Assembly: GCA_025677815.1 (NCBI GenBank)
Contig: JAIXMP010000003.1
Coordinates: 1,736,001 to 1,800,000 of the forward strand
DNA length: 64,000 bases
Direction of reading: 5' to 3'
DNA from: Phascolomyces articulosus
Lineage: Eukaryota > Mucoromycota > Mucoromycetes > Mucorales > Lichtheimiaceae
In this document: piece after piece, positions 1 through 11,830 of the stretch
Position numbering within the stretch: the first letter of the stretch is position 1
How the letters are laid out: the number at the start of each line of letters is the position of its first letter
The notes under the pieces: generated by a model
What the model saw: only the letters and a program-made list of their open reading frames with translations
What the model was told of the DNA's origin: nothing
The model's database searches: none
Program-made: the position numbers and the translations under genes

Positions 1-244
1 GCGCCTTGTTAGCGCAGGAGGAAGGTTCACATTTCTGATATGTCTGGGAGATTATCATTGTGGTGATGTGGATGGAATGGCTAAAAACACCCAAAAAAGG
101 TTACTGTTTGTCCGAAAATCAGGCATTCGGCTTAGTAGGTTGTTTAGCATATTTTACGGCTAAGTGCATATAAAAACTAGATTTTTGTTGAATTCTTGAT
201 CCTTTTTTTCCCTCCCAGATATATCTCTTGTAGTATTCATCATT
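1..244. other. Upstream region of the kelch gene
   Basis: No open frame of substance is seen. The stretch is AT-rich and should hold the promoter and 5' leader of the kelch gene that starts at 245. The upstream neighbour, if any, lies outside the window. Confidence 0.4.
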
Positions 245-2874
245 ATGGTCGAGATACTAGGGCAACGATCTATTTTTGCATTATCAATGATGTTAATAAT
301 GAGCCAGCAATTTATCCTTTTAGTTTATTCACTTACACCACAACCTAGAAGTGATCATAGTAATTACTATTATTCTTACATCCTTTTTCTATATAAAGTA
401 TATGAACTTGTTTTTTTTTCTACGTATCCATAAAGAAATAACGATATTGAAATTTTTTTAGAGTGCGTTTATATGTCGACAGTAGCAAAAATATTTTGTT
501 ATGGAGGAGAATGGTTTGGTCCTACCGATGATGGTTATACTAGGCCCACGATGGATCTTATCTTTTTCAGTCTTGATTTATCGCAGAGAAGGACCATTAC
601 AGAGATTCAAGATGCTTGGGAAAATATAGATGCAAATGTTGGACCAAACACTTATTTTGCTATGGTCGCTGTACCAACTCATAATCTTATATTCATGGAT
701 GGTGGTGCTGGTGCTCGAGATCCCGATTATGGAACACCCCATGTAAGATATAAATCTGCAACCTACAATACCGAAACGGGTGGAACTTGGTCTCAGGTAA
801 CTCCAGAGCGTTTAGGTACTGCTGTGTAAGTGTATTGCATTTCTTCAATGAACAAATATAGTTATTATATGCTTTTTTTACGGCACTGAATTCAATAAGG
901 TAGCAGTATCCTGATACATCAATTATTTGTCATTTAATAATACGTACCTATGTACAAAAAAAATCTTAATAAACAGGAACATGCATACTGCTACGCTTGG
1001 ACCAGATAATGATACAATTTTTATTTGGGGTGGTGAAAGGTAATGTCAATTGGGCAGTTCCTGTGGTGGATATTCCTTAGTTTATCATATATATTTGTTA
1101 ATAGAAACAACGGATGGTTGTAAACATAATAAATACATTATTATTTTATAAGAGACGAAGACACGGGTTTAACACCAGGAGAAGCACCAAATCCGCGTGA
1201 GATGTTCATATTCGATATCAATGTAAGTAAATTACGATTATATTTTCTGTTGTCTTACTTTTCATGATACTAACAATCAATATATTTCTAATGTCTATTT
1301 ACATAAAATATTCATATGTATAGAATAAAGAAACACCTTGGAAAACAGGCAACGTAGCAGAAACAACATATTATACACATACGGGTGTACTTGTTGGATC
1401 TCTTATTTATTACATTGGTGGTTCGTACATCAGCACTTCTGAAGGTGGACGTGAATTTGTACCAATGAATATTGTTCGAACCTTTGATACCAATACGGAG
1501 CAATGGGGTTCTTTACCTATCACGGGTGATGTTATTCCCACAAAGCGAGATGGACATACTGCAACCTTGAGTAAGATATTTATGTGGCCGGTCACTTAAT
1601 GTATACAGCATGATGGTGATTACAGAGACTTTTAAAAACAAATGATCATATCACATCATTTCCATACTGATGGATAATGGTCTTTTTTCATTTTATTAGA
1701 ACCAAGTACAGGAGAAATTATCTTATTTGGTGGATACGATGCGGGTAAGAAACGATTTAAAGTATTCATGTTGGAATGTTATCATTACTATTGTTGCTGT
1801 TGGATTTTTTTTTGGAAAGCTTCACCATCCTAATGTATTCATGATGAAAATATGCTATATCAACTCTTATAGATGACTATTTCTATATATTAAATACCCA
1901 TGGTGACTTGAGTTGGAGCAACAGAACAATTCAAGTTACAGCTAATGATTCTTTTACTCCAAGACAATTAGCTGCTCATTCAAGTATGTGGTTGTATATT
2001 TTGTTCACTGGGGGAGGTGTTATTAATATAAGCGAATGACCTTCTTGATCAAATATTAATGAACTTCTATATTGATGTTCTACATAAATTTAATTACGAC
2101 ATACATGATTAGCTACTCTGGCCGGATCCTATTTATTTATTATGTTTGGTATCACAAGTAATGATGGTATAACCATAAATTCTACAAACAGAGTATGGGT
2201 CATGGATGTGAACCAATGGGCCTGGATTTCAGAATTTGATGGTATACAACCACAGCCGATACCTACAGAGACTCCAGTTGAACCGAATACTCTAAGCGGA
2301 GGTGCTATTGCTGGAATTGTGGTTGGGGCAGTTTTAGGGCTCGCTATTATTGCAGGTGTCATATTCTTTTTACTTAAAAGAAAAAAAAGACAACTACAGG
2401 AGAAAAGAGAAAAGGATCAAATAATTCTCACCACAACTGAACATCACGATTTATCACCACCACCACCGACTGGTTTTAGCAGAGAATATAGCGACAATGA
2501 TAATAATGTGAGCCAATCGATGCTGCATCAAAATAACGCACCTGATTGTAAGTAGCTACTATTATATAGAAGTTAATATGGATAATAATAATTGTTACTT
2601 ATTTGTATGTGTATTCTTTTTAGATTCACAAGATAATAGTAGCAGAGGAGGAGGAGATGCACCCAACAAGCATTCTATGGATTTTTCAGATAAAAATACG
2701 AGAACCTCATGGCCTAATCGATTCTCGTATAATATTCCTGATGAATCACAACAAGAAAGACCAACAAGTACTGCCATGTCCTATGAGAATAGTAGCGATA
2801 GCAATACTGCTGTTGGCTATGCTCCACGCTTAGTAATGTTACCAGTGAAGCCTGATGCCTTTAATAGCTCATAA
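245..2874 (+). CDS. Kelch-repeat single-pass membrane protein
   Basis: Nine exons joined by phase: 245-359, 462-825, 977-1039, 1153-1222, 1324-1570, 1700-1744, 1873-1983, 2113-2547, 2624-2874, giving 566 aa. The start at 245 opens with a hydrophobic signal-peptide-like segment. The ectodomain shows repeated kelch blade signatures (FCYGGEW, IFIWGGER, LIYYIGGS, IILFGGYD) expected to form a beta-propeller. A transmembrane helix lies at about residues 402-425 (GGAIAGIVVGAVLGLAIIAG region), followed by a basic stop-transfer KRKKRQ and a Ser/Pro-rich cytoplasmic tail. The arrangement is common among fungal kelch/galactose-oxidase-like surface proteins, possibly cell-surface sensors or adhesins. No galactose-oxidase catalytic residues were assigned, so enzymatic activity is not claimed. 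Exon joins are my inference; the frame stays open throughout. Confidence 0.85.
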
Positions 2875-3344
2875 TAACAGTTGTAAAATTATTCAAGTAT
2901 TATTTGCCTCTTACCGATTTATTGTATCTAGTCATATTCATTTTATTCATACTATTGTAATTCATTAATTTCTAGTTTTTTTAAATAATATATGGGACAC
3001 GTCCTAATTTTACATTTTTTGATATATATGGGAAAGGTCAGCCAACGTTGAAAAAAAAAAAGCAAGTTTGACAGGCACGTAATTTGACAAACAAATCCTC
3101 CAACTATATTTTTTGTGATGCCACCTCATATATAAAACCTACTTTATCAATAACAATAACACTACATCTCCCAATTACTATTGCCGCTATTGGTATTTAT
3201 TATTTATTAAAAGTAATATTAATAACGCATATTATTAATGTACATTATTTCGTATCTTTTTTGGTTATTGAAAATGTTATTTTTGAATGAAATGTCGATA
3301 GGATGAAAAGATGTGTATGGAGGAGAGATCCACCCCTGTTCAAT
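2875..3344. other. Convergent intergenic region
   Basis: The 3' flanks of the kelch gene (+) and the TMEM97-like gene (-) meet here. The sequence is AT-rich. The only open frame (3084-3290) is low-complexity and has no recognisable protein character. Confidence 0.4.
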
Positions 3345-4069
3345 TTATTCGGTCTTGATATGAGCAGAAGCACCAGAGATAGCCTTTGAAACACGAATAT
3401 AAGAATCGATCAAGATGGTCAATGGAATAATAAGGTAAGGAACATAGAATCCAAACAAAGTCCAGATTTCACTTTCGGAAAGGCCAAATCCAGGGTTAAA
3501 GAACAATTCAGCGAAAATAGGGACCATGGTGGTGGCGACGTGAGAAGCATAAACTATATAGCACATCCATTCAAAGAAATGAGTTATTATTATTCTCTTT
3601 TCCCATTATTGATAAAAACAAAACTTACCCATCAATCCAACGCGAACATGAATAGAATCTAAACAAAAAAAAAGGACAGTGATATATGTTAGCAAAAACA
3701 AATCTCTTTTTTTTTATATGTACCCATAAAATTTAAACACATTCTCTCGCGTCTTGGTTTTAACACTTTACCATTATAAAGACCATACAAAGCAACAAAG
3801 AAGAAAGGAAGTTGCAAAAACAATTCACATAAAGTAACACCTTCGAACCAATGAATAGGAGTCGTAGCACCCATGAAAGGATCTTTATAAGTATTCACAT
3901 AAAATGCTACGGCATCCTTCAATACTTGAGGGATTTGATCAGCGGGATAGAAGCCTTGAAGATCAATACATAAAGTGATCGGAATATGTGTAAGGAAATA
4001 AATGAAATACACTAAATCCAATGGTCGAGAAAAGAGACACTTGTGGCAAGCTTTTTGATCGGTAGCCAT
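3345..4069 (-). CDS. EXPERA/TMEM97 (sigma-2 receptor)-like membrane protein
   Basis: Three exons on the minus strand: 4069-3772, 3658-3629 (30 nt), 3553-3345, giving 178 aa. The protein has the length and four-helix layout of the TMEM97/EXPERA family. It begins with a cytosolic Cys/Lys-rich segment, then RPLDLVYFIYFLTHIPITL (helix 1), a lumenal loop with NTYKDPFMG and IHWFEG, helix 2 (CELFLQLPFFFVALYGLY), then helices around TMVPIFAELFF and FYVPYLIIPLTILID. Family members sit in the ER or endolysosomal membranes and bind sterols or act in cholesterol/NPC1 handling; the fungal role is inferred. It is transcribed divergently from the phosphatase gene at 4304 across a 234-bp gap. Confidence 0.85.
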
Positions 4070-4303
4070 ATTAAATTTCTTTTTGTTTGTGAGATGAACT
4101 GATGAAAAGAAAAAGAAAATAAAGAAAAAAATAGATTAAAAAGGTGTGGGGCCGTATAAAAATCAAAACCTTAAACGGGCACTTGGTCCGTTGGTTTCTT
4201 CGCAACAAGGTGCCGATAATATTGTACCTTTCTCTTTTTCCATAAACACAGCTCAAAACTCCTCTTTTATTTCTGCAACATTCGGAACGGAGAAACTAGA
4301 AAT
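4070..4303. promoter_or_regulatory. Divergent promoter, TMEM97-like / histidine phosphatase
   Basis: A 234-bp gap separates the starts of the minus-strand TMEM97-like gene and the plus-strand histidine phosphatase. Both promoters must lie here. No strong TATA or CCAAT consensus was singled out. Confidence 0.5.
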
Positions 4304-5253
4304 ATGTCACTCGTTATTACACTTGTTCGTCATGGAAATACCGATGCTAATAATGAACGTTGGCTTCAGGGACAAATGGGTAAATGAGAGAGAGAAAAAA
4401 AAATAGAAGCCTTCTTTACTCGGTTCCTCCAAATCCTCTTCTTTTTTTTTGACATTGCCATTCTCATGGACTATTCTCTTTTGATACTTATGTAATATAA
4501 TAGATACCTTATTAAACCAGAGAGGATTGGAACAAGCAACGTTGGTGGGTAAACGTTTATCGAGTGAAAAGTTAGATAGAGTCTATTGTTCCGATCTAAC
4601 ACGTTGTAAACAGGTAAACTTTTTTGGGGACTTTGTTGACTTTTCTACTTTATCCACATTCATATATAGAACAATCACATGTAAAAAAAAGAGTGAAAAA
4701 GGGTTCATATTTATGATGAATTCAAATATAGACTGCACAAGGTATTATGGATCATCATCCTACTATTCCGATAAAGTATTGTGATGATATCCGGGAACGT
4801 GGATTTGGTTCACTTTCTGGAAAACCCATTTCCTTTTTAATGAATGAAAGTAGTCGATTGGAAAAAAACATGGATGTGTTTGTCAAGGAACAGGGAGGGG
4901 AAACAACCGAGATGTTTGAAAAACGAATTATCCAAGCGTATCATGCTATTTTAAATGATGTGGAGGAACATAATTATAATCATCATCAGGAGAATACAAT
5001 GATTCAACATATTGTGATTGTTACCCATGGTGGACCATTAAAAGTGCTTACGAGATATTGGATTGAAGAAGCGCATTTCAAGGTTGATCCATCAAATTTT
5101 GGAAAGCGTGGGAATCATGGTAATACAGCAGTGACTCGGATCAATGTCCCTCAACAACAAAAGGGTCATTATGGTGTCATTGAATTATTAAATTCTACCA
5201 CCCATCTTGGTGATTTATCAGGGGGTCCTTTAGATCCCCCACCCTCTGTCTAG
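4304..5253 (+). CDS. Histidine phosphatase (phosphoglycerate-mutase superfamily)
   Basis: Three exons: 4304-4379, 4504-4613, 4732-5253, giving 235 aa. The N-terminal catalytic motif is seen as LVRHGNTDANNE (phospho-histidine in RHG), followed by the typical DTLLNQRGLEQA, the Arg-containing CSDLTRCKQTAQ, RERGFGSLSGKP, and the second catalytic His in VTHGGPLKVL. These identify a cofactor-independent histidine phosphatase of the PGM/fructose-2,6-bisphosphatase/TIGAR clan; yeast Det1-like enzymes are the nearest type I can name. Substrate cannot be read from sequence. No kinase domain precedes it, so it is not a bifunctional PFK2/FBPase2. The start at 4304 follows an A-rich leader and gives the expected family N-terminus. 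Confidence 0.88.
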
Positions 5254-5688
5254 AGGATTTATATATATATATATATATATCTATTAGTTTTCTTTTTTTG
5301 TTTCTCCTCTCTATATACACATGTTTTGATAGAAATAGGTTCATATACATTTCTTGTTTTGTTCCATTTATATGTAAATTATTATTATATAAACGTCTTT
5401 ATCTCTCTTTTCTTTTTGATAGATCCTATATAGTTATATGCATTATAGAGTAAAAAAAAAGGTCCAACATTATCGAAATGACTGAAATAAAATACTGGTG
5501 GTATATAATAATATATTATTATTATTTTTTTAAAAGATAAAGAAAAGAGGATGTAAATGAATATATATATATATATATATGTATATGTATATCTAAAACT
5601 ATATAATTGAAATTAAATCTAATAAACATAGCATGTCTTTTGTAATATTCTAGATATATAAATAAATTTCAAGAAATTATGTATATTA
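5254..5688. other. Convergent intergenic region with AT microsatellites
   Basis: This is the 3' flank between the phosphatase (+) and the PAS kinase (-). Two (AT)n tracts lie at about 5260-5280 and 5562-5580. No gene is seen. Confidence 0.5.
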
Positions 5689-8600
5689 TTATGAAACAAG
5701 CCAAGGATCCTTTAACACTTCATCAATGGTAGGTCTTGCATCTACATCTCGACTTAACATTTTGTGAAGTAAATTGGTAGGTCCTACAATAACAATAATA
5801 AAAAAAGAAACCTGATAAATTTTCCATTGCATCCACTTTCATATTCTCGTTCCCCTTCTGGGTAAATTTACCTGGATAAGGTGGATCCCGTATCCGTAAT
5901 TCATCTCCCAATATATCATCAATTTCATTAAACGGCGTTTCTCGAAAAATCAAAGTATGTAACAAAATCCCCAAACTCCAAATATCTTGAGGAGGTCCAG
6001 CATAACTAATACCTTGCAATAATTCCGGTGCCCAATAATCCATTGTCCCACAAAACGTTTCAAACTTCTTGTTTTCTCGATAATAAGCCGCACTGCCAAA
6101 ATCAATCAAAACTGCTGTCCCTGATTCATCCAAAATAATGTTTTCATCCTTGATATCGCGATGCACAATCTTGAGATGATGTAAATGATGGACTCCTACG
6201 GCGACTTGTTGAAAAATGGTTCTGGCTTCTTGTTCACTGATAGTTTCATTTAATTCGATAAAATCAAACAAGTCCATTCCGTCACCATGGAGTTCCATGA
6301 CCACGTAGTAATATTCTTGATCCTCCATATGTGTTACTAACAAATGTGAGACATTCTAACTAACAACAAAAAAAATATAATGGATACGCGGATATGCTTT
6401 TTTTTGAAAAAAAAAACACAGAGGGGGAGGGGAATAGATTTACTTACAGAGTTGACAACAATTGATGTTTGGATTGGCTTTCAAGGTCCGTAAAATGTGA
6501 ATTTCTGCAGGTACCATATCACCAAAACGTCGATCACTATATATAATGAAACATGTTAGTTTATCACCATGGAACAGAAAGTTGTATATCATATATATAA
6601 GATTTACCGCATCCATGAATCGACGATAATACGTGATTTTGTAATGGATTTAATTACTACTTTTTTCTAATATATAAAAAATGAGTTGATCATAATAAAA
6701 ATATAATATCCACCTATTCCTTTATATATATATATGTTTACCTTTGTTTCATCGTCTTTACGATAAGCAAGCATCGCAGTTCCATAAGTACCCTCACCCA
6801 ACGTATTTTCAATAACATAATTATCCAATGGATGTTTATCACCATCTGTTGGAAGGGGAGGTGGCCATTGATGATGTTGTTCTTGTTCTTGACTGGAAGG
6901 AGGTTCTTCATTCTCCTCCATAGGATCCGAGGTCAATGCTTCAGTCATTTCATCCAATGGTTCCAATTCACGTCGACTATTATTTCTTGACATCATGGTC
7001 CTTCTGGGAGATTGTGGTAATGGACGATACAAATTTATGTCGTGTTGATCTCGATTTTCACTGGGAGGCGATGAAACAGATGTACTTTTTGATTTGTTCC
7101 CCATCAATGATGATGAATATGATGGACCATTATTATTAGTATCTCCTGTTGTTATTGTGGACGGAGAATGCTCCTTTTCATGTAACATAGCTAACGGTGT
7201 GGATGCTTTTCGATTATTATTATTGTTGTTATTACTTTTTCGAATACTGGAATGCATACGATCAAAACTGACCCAAATACTAATCAGATCTTCCTCCGCA
7301 CTTTCAATTGATCGTAATTGAAGTTGAACATCGAAATGACTTCCATCGCGATGCATGGCATAGATTGTGGGTAACCATACGTTATTATTATTACTTTGTG
7401 ATCCAGCCGATGATTTTCGTTCCATGTAATTTTCTTGTTGTTGTTGAGCTGAGAATCCATTGGATGTCGTTGCTGAAGGTGTAGGTGGATTTGAAGAAAG
7501 TAAAAGTGCTTTTCGACATGATTGATTGTTCATCGCAGACAAAGTCCCTTCAGTCCACATGCCTTCTCTTCGTAATCCAGTCAATATAGCATGGAATTGA
7601 GGCAAGAGTTGATCGATATTCATTTTTTCCACAATCATATCAATGGAAGGATAACCAAACAAGTACTTTGCTGGTACAGGACTGATGCTTTGAATTGTAC
7701 CATTGTTATGAATAGTCAACATACCGGCAATGGCAGGTAATGAGGTGATTTTGAGTGAATAAAAGGATTCTTTCTCTTCATCATCGTTATTGCTCGTTGT
7801 CATTGTTGTATTTTCGTTGTATTGTTCTGGAAGAAGTGTGGTCATGATGGGAAAAGAAGCGCCCGATTTTGCTTGAGCACCATAAAATTTCAATTGTTCA
7901 ATGGACATCCAATGAATAGCTGTTGTTGTTATCGTTTCTTCTGTGGTTGCTTTACAGAGTTGGGGTATCATGATGTCAATAGATTGACCAATGATTTGAT
8001 TATTTTCATATCCAAAAAGTTCTTTCATGTTGCCAACGATTTCTTTTATTATTCCCTATATATATTATAAAATAGAATACACATATACAAGCGATGTAAT
8101 AAGTAAGGGTTTATCTTTTTTTTTTTACTCCTCCGCTTAAGCTACTCTACAATTTTCTTTTTTATTTTTTTACCTTGGAATCTAAACGTGCAGACAATGT
8201 ACTTTCATATATTTCTTCAAATATCCAAATATATACAACTTGACCGCTATCACGTTCTTTTTCTTTCAACCAAAGAGAAGCAGCTGATATTTCACCATTG
8301 ACCTTAGTTACTGGCACCTAATCATTTTATTTTTTTTTGGTATTTTAAAAAAAAAATCAGATCATTTGCATATTTTTTTTTATCTTTTACGCCACTATAT
8401 CACTTACCACATTCCCACACACTAATACAGAATTCTTGCCAAGTTGCTGAGTACTACTATCATCCATTTGGTTGCGATGCGATAAAAGCACTTGGACTTG
8501 TTTTCGAAAAGGTTGTTCTAATATAGATAAAAGAGTTTTACCGACATAGGACTTGTTCATACCAAAACATAAACTGGCAATATCATTAAATAATAAGATG

Positions 8601-9748
8601 GTTCCATCCACCGTGGTGGTGAAAATCGCCTGATTTTGAGGTAAATAACGTGTGGGAGCATGTAAAGCTCTTTTATAATAAGTTTCCGTTGATGTCGTCT
8701 CATTCATGGCAGCAGAAGAAGAACGTGGATTCGGTGATACAGAACCATAGGCGGATTCATAGATGGGTGGTAATGAACTACCGCCAAGATCCGTTGAGCT
8801 CCGCGGAAGGGTTTGACGTCGTGTTCCGCCACCTCCTCCGTTACTATTATTACTTCCACTACTACTTGTACTCACGATATCATCTAATCCACTTGCTGCT
8901 TGTTGTTGCTGGTTCAATTCATTCGTACTGCCCATGAAAAATGAAGAAGAAGAAGAAGAAGCAGAAGGTTGTAAAGGATCACGAAAAAATAAATTCTTAT
9001 CATGATCATAATCAATACTTGTTCTTGGTGTATTTTGAGCACTCCAGTAATTGGTTTGCCAACAGGTCGTCATGGACCCAATATCTGGATGAGAAAATCG
9101 ACGCGTAATACGATCATCCAATTTATATCGAACCCGTTTAACAAAATCCACACCACGACGAATCATATGTTTTCGACTATTTTTTGCTATTTTTGTGGTG
9201 CGAAGAAAGGCTGGATTGAAACTATAACTATACAAGGATTCTTTGGAAAATCGGGCAATCATGTCATTTTCTAAACCACCAGAGGCAGGACTAGAAGTTA
9301 AAGTGGATGAATAAGGTGGGTGACGACGTGGATCATAATCTTCACTATTTTGTCGAAGACGGGCTAAACTTCGTTGAGAATAATAATCTTCGATATCATC
9401 CTCTTCTTCTTCGTCGTCGTCTTCTGTGGTGGTCATGGGTGAACCACTATAAAATAGAGAAAGAAAAGTATGAATCTAATGTTCATTTAAAATTTCCTAC
9501 CTCCATCAAAACCTCTGTTTCTACCTTTCCCAATCACCATCTGGAATCCCATTTTTATTCTTATTATTCTGAAATTGTTCCGTGTTTTTAGAGTTTATGC
9601 CATGAAAGTCTTCTGTGGTTGCGGATGTTTTATTTTCAATAGATGCTAAAAGTATTTAATTTTTCCGTCTTTAAAAAAAACTATGAAATTTACAAGATGA
9701 AGGATGCCCTTTATTTATTTTACCTGATGAAGTACTTGTTGGATTCAT
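5689..9748 (-). CDS. PSK1: PAS-domain serine/threonine kinase (PAS kinase)
   Basis: Nine minus-strand exons joined by phase: 9748-9724, 9645-9525, 9446-8408, 8317-8174, 8055-6742, 6666-6608, 6536-6448, 6336-5872, 5783-5689, giving 1116 aa. The N-terminal half is Ser/Asn-rich with PAS-like blocks (NQAIFTTTVDGTILLFND; MKELFGYENNQIIGQ; TIHNNGTIQSISPVPAKYLFG). The C-terminal kinase domain is complete: glycine loop GEGTYG, VVIK lysine, HRDIKDEN catalytic loop, DFGSA, and WAPELL, followed by GPPQDIWSLGILLHTL. This order (PAS then kinase with LFDFIE) is that of fungal Psk1/Psk2 and animal PASK, which couple nutrient status to glycogen synthase, UDP-glucose pyrophosphorylase and translation factors. 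The long Gln/Asn/Ser linkers are low-complexity. The start at 9748 gives the only open 5' exon; an alternative start is the Met at 9436. Confidence 0.9.
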
Positions 9749-10859
9749 CCCAAAGCAAACGTTGGCATGGTGGGAGAGAGAAAATAGGGTGAACAAAAAA
9801 AAAAAACCGTACTGCGTTGCGGGGTTTTTTTTACACTAAAAAAATTATGCATTGTCAGTCTTTGCCAATGGGGTTCGTTAATAATAAAAGAGAGTTAATA
9901 GTACGGTTAAATTATCTACCATCCATAGTATGGAATCATCTGAAGTACCCATGGCATGAAGTATATACATATCCCTTCTCAATAGTTTTATCAAGACAGA
10001 CCTCAAATAAAATAAAATACAACCTACGAGATATCCAGTTATTTTTATTTATTTAAATGATAAAACGGGACCCTGCTTCTATTCATGTTTGTTATTATAG
10101 ACACATGCACTATGCCTCATACAATAAAGAAATGATCTGGTTGGTTCTGATGTTGGATGGGGTATATTATTATTATAACGACATGTTACATCACAAGAAA
10201 GAAAATTGTCATTTTGGTAATTTCAATAAAACAGATATTTTACTAGAATTTATAAAGGATTTATCCTTTTGATTAGATTTTAATAGTATAGGTTCCACAG
10301 ATGCATTGTTTACTTTCTTTTGTATTATTTATTACTACACATTGATATTTTCTTGCTGAGACCTGTCAAAAGCTATATTTTAAAGCATCACAAACGTGTT
10401 CCTTCTTTTTTTTTTGGTTATTATCGTTGGTTTTTGCACCGTAAATTATATTTTTTTTTGTACTATCAGTAAGAGGAAAGCACACATTTTTATTATTTTC
10501 AAAGAGAGGCTCATGAATAGGTATTCGCATAATGAATGAATGTAGAAGTGATTCCTTTTGGTAGAAAAAGATACCCCACAAATTTAAAGTACTATCATAT
10601 GCATTATTATTCAAGAATAACACCATGAAGTTTTGTTTTACAATTTTCTCTCCAATTGCTATAGCAATACTGCATTTAATGTGAATAAAATGTTGAATAA
10701 AATACATTTGTAATTTGTATATGAATAATGAGGCAAATCAGTGAGGAAGTCATTTGGGATGGTTATTTTTTTTAGGTTGATGGCAGAATAAAAAAAATTC
10801 ATAAGTAAATTCTTTGAATAGGTATAAAGTATCGTTTAGTATCGTAAAATGTTTGGTCT
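9749..10859. other. Start of gene desert; weak minus-strand coding relic
   Basis: This is the promoter side of the PAS kinase, then AT-rich sequence. A minus-strand open frame at 10707-10366 has fairly protein-like composition in its middle (AYDSTLNLWGIFFYQKE) but no recognised domain. It may be the 3' part of the decayed gene at 10860-11830. No intact gene is seen. Confidence 0.35.
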
Positions 10860-11830
10860 TGAGCGGCCTGTTGTTGACTACCTGATGCAATTAATTCTGG
10901 CGAGATCGAATCCAGTAGATAATGTTGGGTGCATTAGAAGAACCGTGACAAGGGCGTTTACTCCAAAAGACATCATATATATGATCAAAAGTATCAAGGT
11001 TATCTTGAGTAGCAAATACATCCACTACTTGAACATTTTGAGAAAACTAAATTTCCAATACTTGAATCATGGCAGTGATGGTTGTACTAGAGATCAATTT
11101 TTAAATATACAGTAAACCCTCACTTTTTGCAAGTAGGGATTTCCCACAAAAAAAAATGCGAAAAGTGGGTGTTTGCAAAGGATGAGTAATTCCACACCAT
11201 ATTATTATATTCCTCTTCTATAGCTATAATTTACAAGTAAACATGTACAGGTGGTTGATTGCCCCGGATAAAATGAATTACGACAAATATCTCTTGCAAT
11301 TTGCCGCTTGCAGTATTAATTATTTTATGACATTTCCTTAAAAAAGTTGCCAAATTCGAGAGTATGCAAATATCCGCTGTAAACACTTATATGATACCCT
11401 GAAATTTGTTTTTTGAGTGCTTTTTTTTAACATAATTGAATACGCTAATAATTCCGTTCTACTCAAGACTGCTAAATGAATAATATATCGACCAAACAAA
11501 TCAAGGTTATTAGGTGTAGGTTTAACCAACTTTACCTCGCCATATCCAATCGATGGTCCCCGGCCTAGTTAGTTCATTTCATAAATGAGAGCATCAGGAT
11601 GTACTTGCAGAAATTCTCTTGAGCTTCCTTTACCAAGGATCACATTGGACCTATTTTCCCAGGGCTCCAGAAATTAATATTGAGCTGATGATACTCATGA
11701 TACAAAAGAACTTTAATACTTGCCAGTGAATCATAACTTTTTTTTCAGGATCAGATAAAATGGAAGAAAGAATAGGATCTAATACAGAGCGCCAAAGCCC
11801 TGTTTCTTCAGATGTAATTCTCTCCTATAT
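10860..11830 (-). pseudogene. Decayed gene with PD...GEVK (PD-(D/E)xK-like) signature
   Basis: Read on the minus strand, blocks of protein-like sequence remain. First comes a segment with LDPILSSILSDPEKKV (about 11810-11740). Then one continuous frame contains HPDALIYEMN, an in-frame TAA at 11571-11569, then GPSIGYGEVKLVKPTPNNLD and FGRYIIHLAVLSRTELLAY (ending near 11338). A later segment has DNLDTFDHIYDVFWSK (about 11000). The PD followed by GEVK spacing resembles the PD-(D/E)xK nuclease core. From memory the arrangement resembles a multi-copy Mucorales family of unknown function, but I cannot verify this. Stops, frame changes and an intervening transposon-like terminus at 11112-11178 show it is broken. 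Confidence 0.5.
11112..11178. repeat. Transposon-like terminus with internal hairpin
   Basis: After a TA dinucleotide the sequence reads CAGTAAACCCTCACTTTTTG, a form reminiscent of pogo/Tc1-class inverted-repeat ends. It contains an internal inverted repeat: CACTTTTTGCA near the start pairs with TGCGAAAAGTG (11156-11166) with one mismatch. No matching opposite terminus was found within a few kb, so this would be a solo or truncated end lying inside the decayed gene. Confidence 0.4.

Noticed and set aside
10905..10920. tRNA B-box-like GATCGAATCC
   Set aside because: No matching A box, acceptor stem or cloverleaf at the right spacing; it lies in a decayed coding region.
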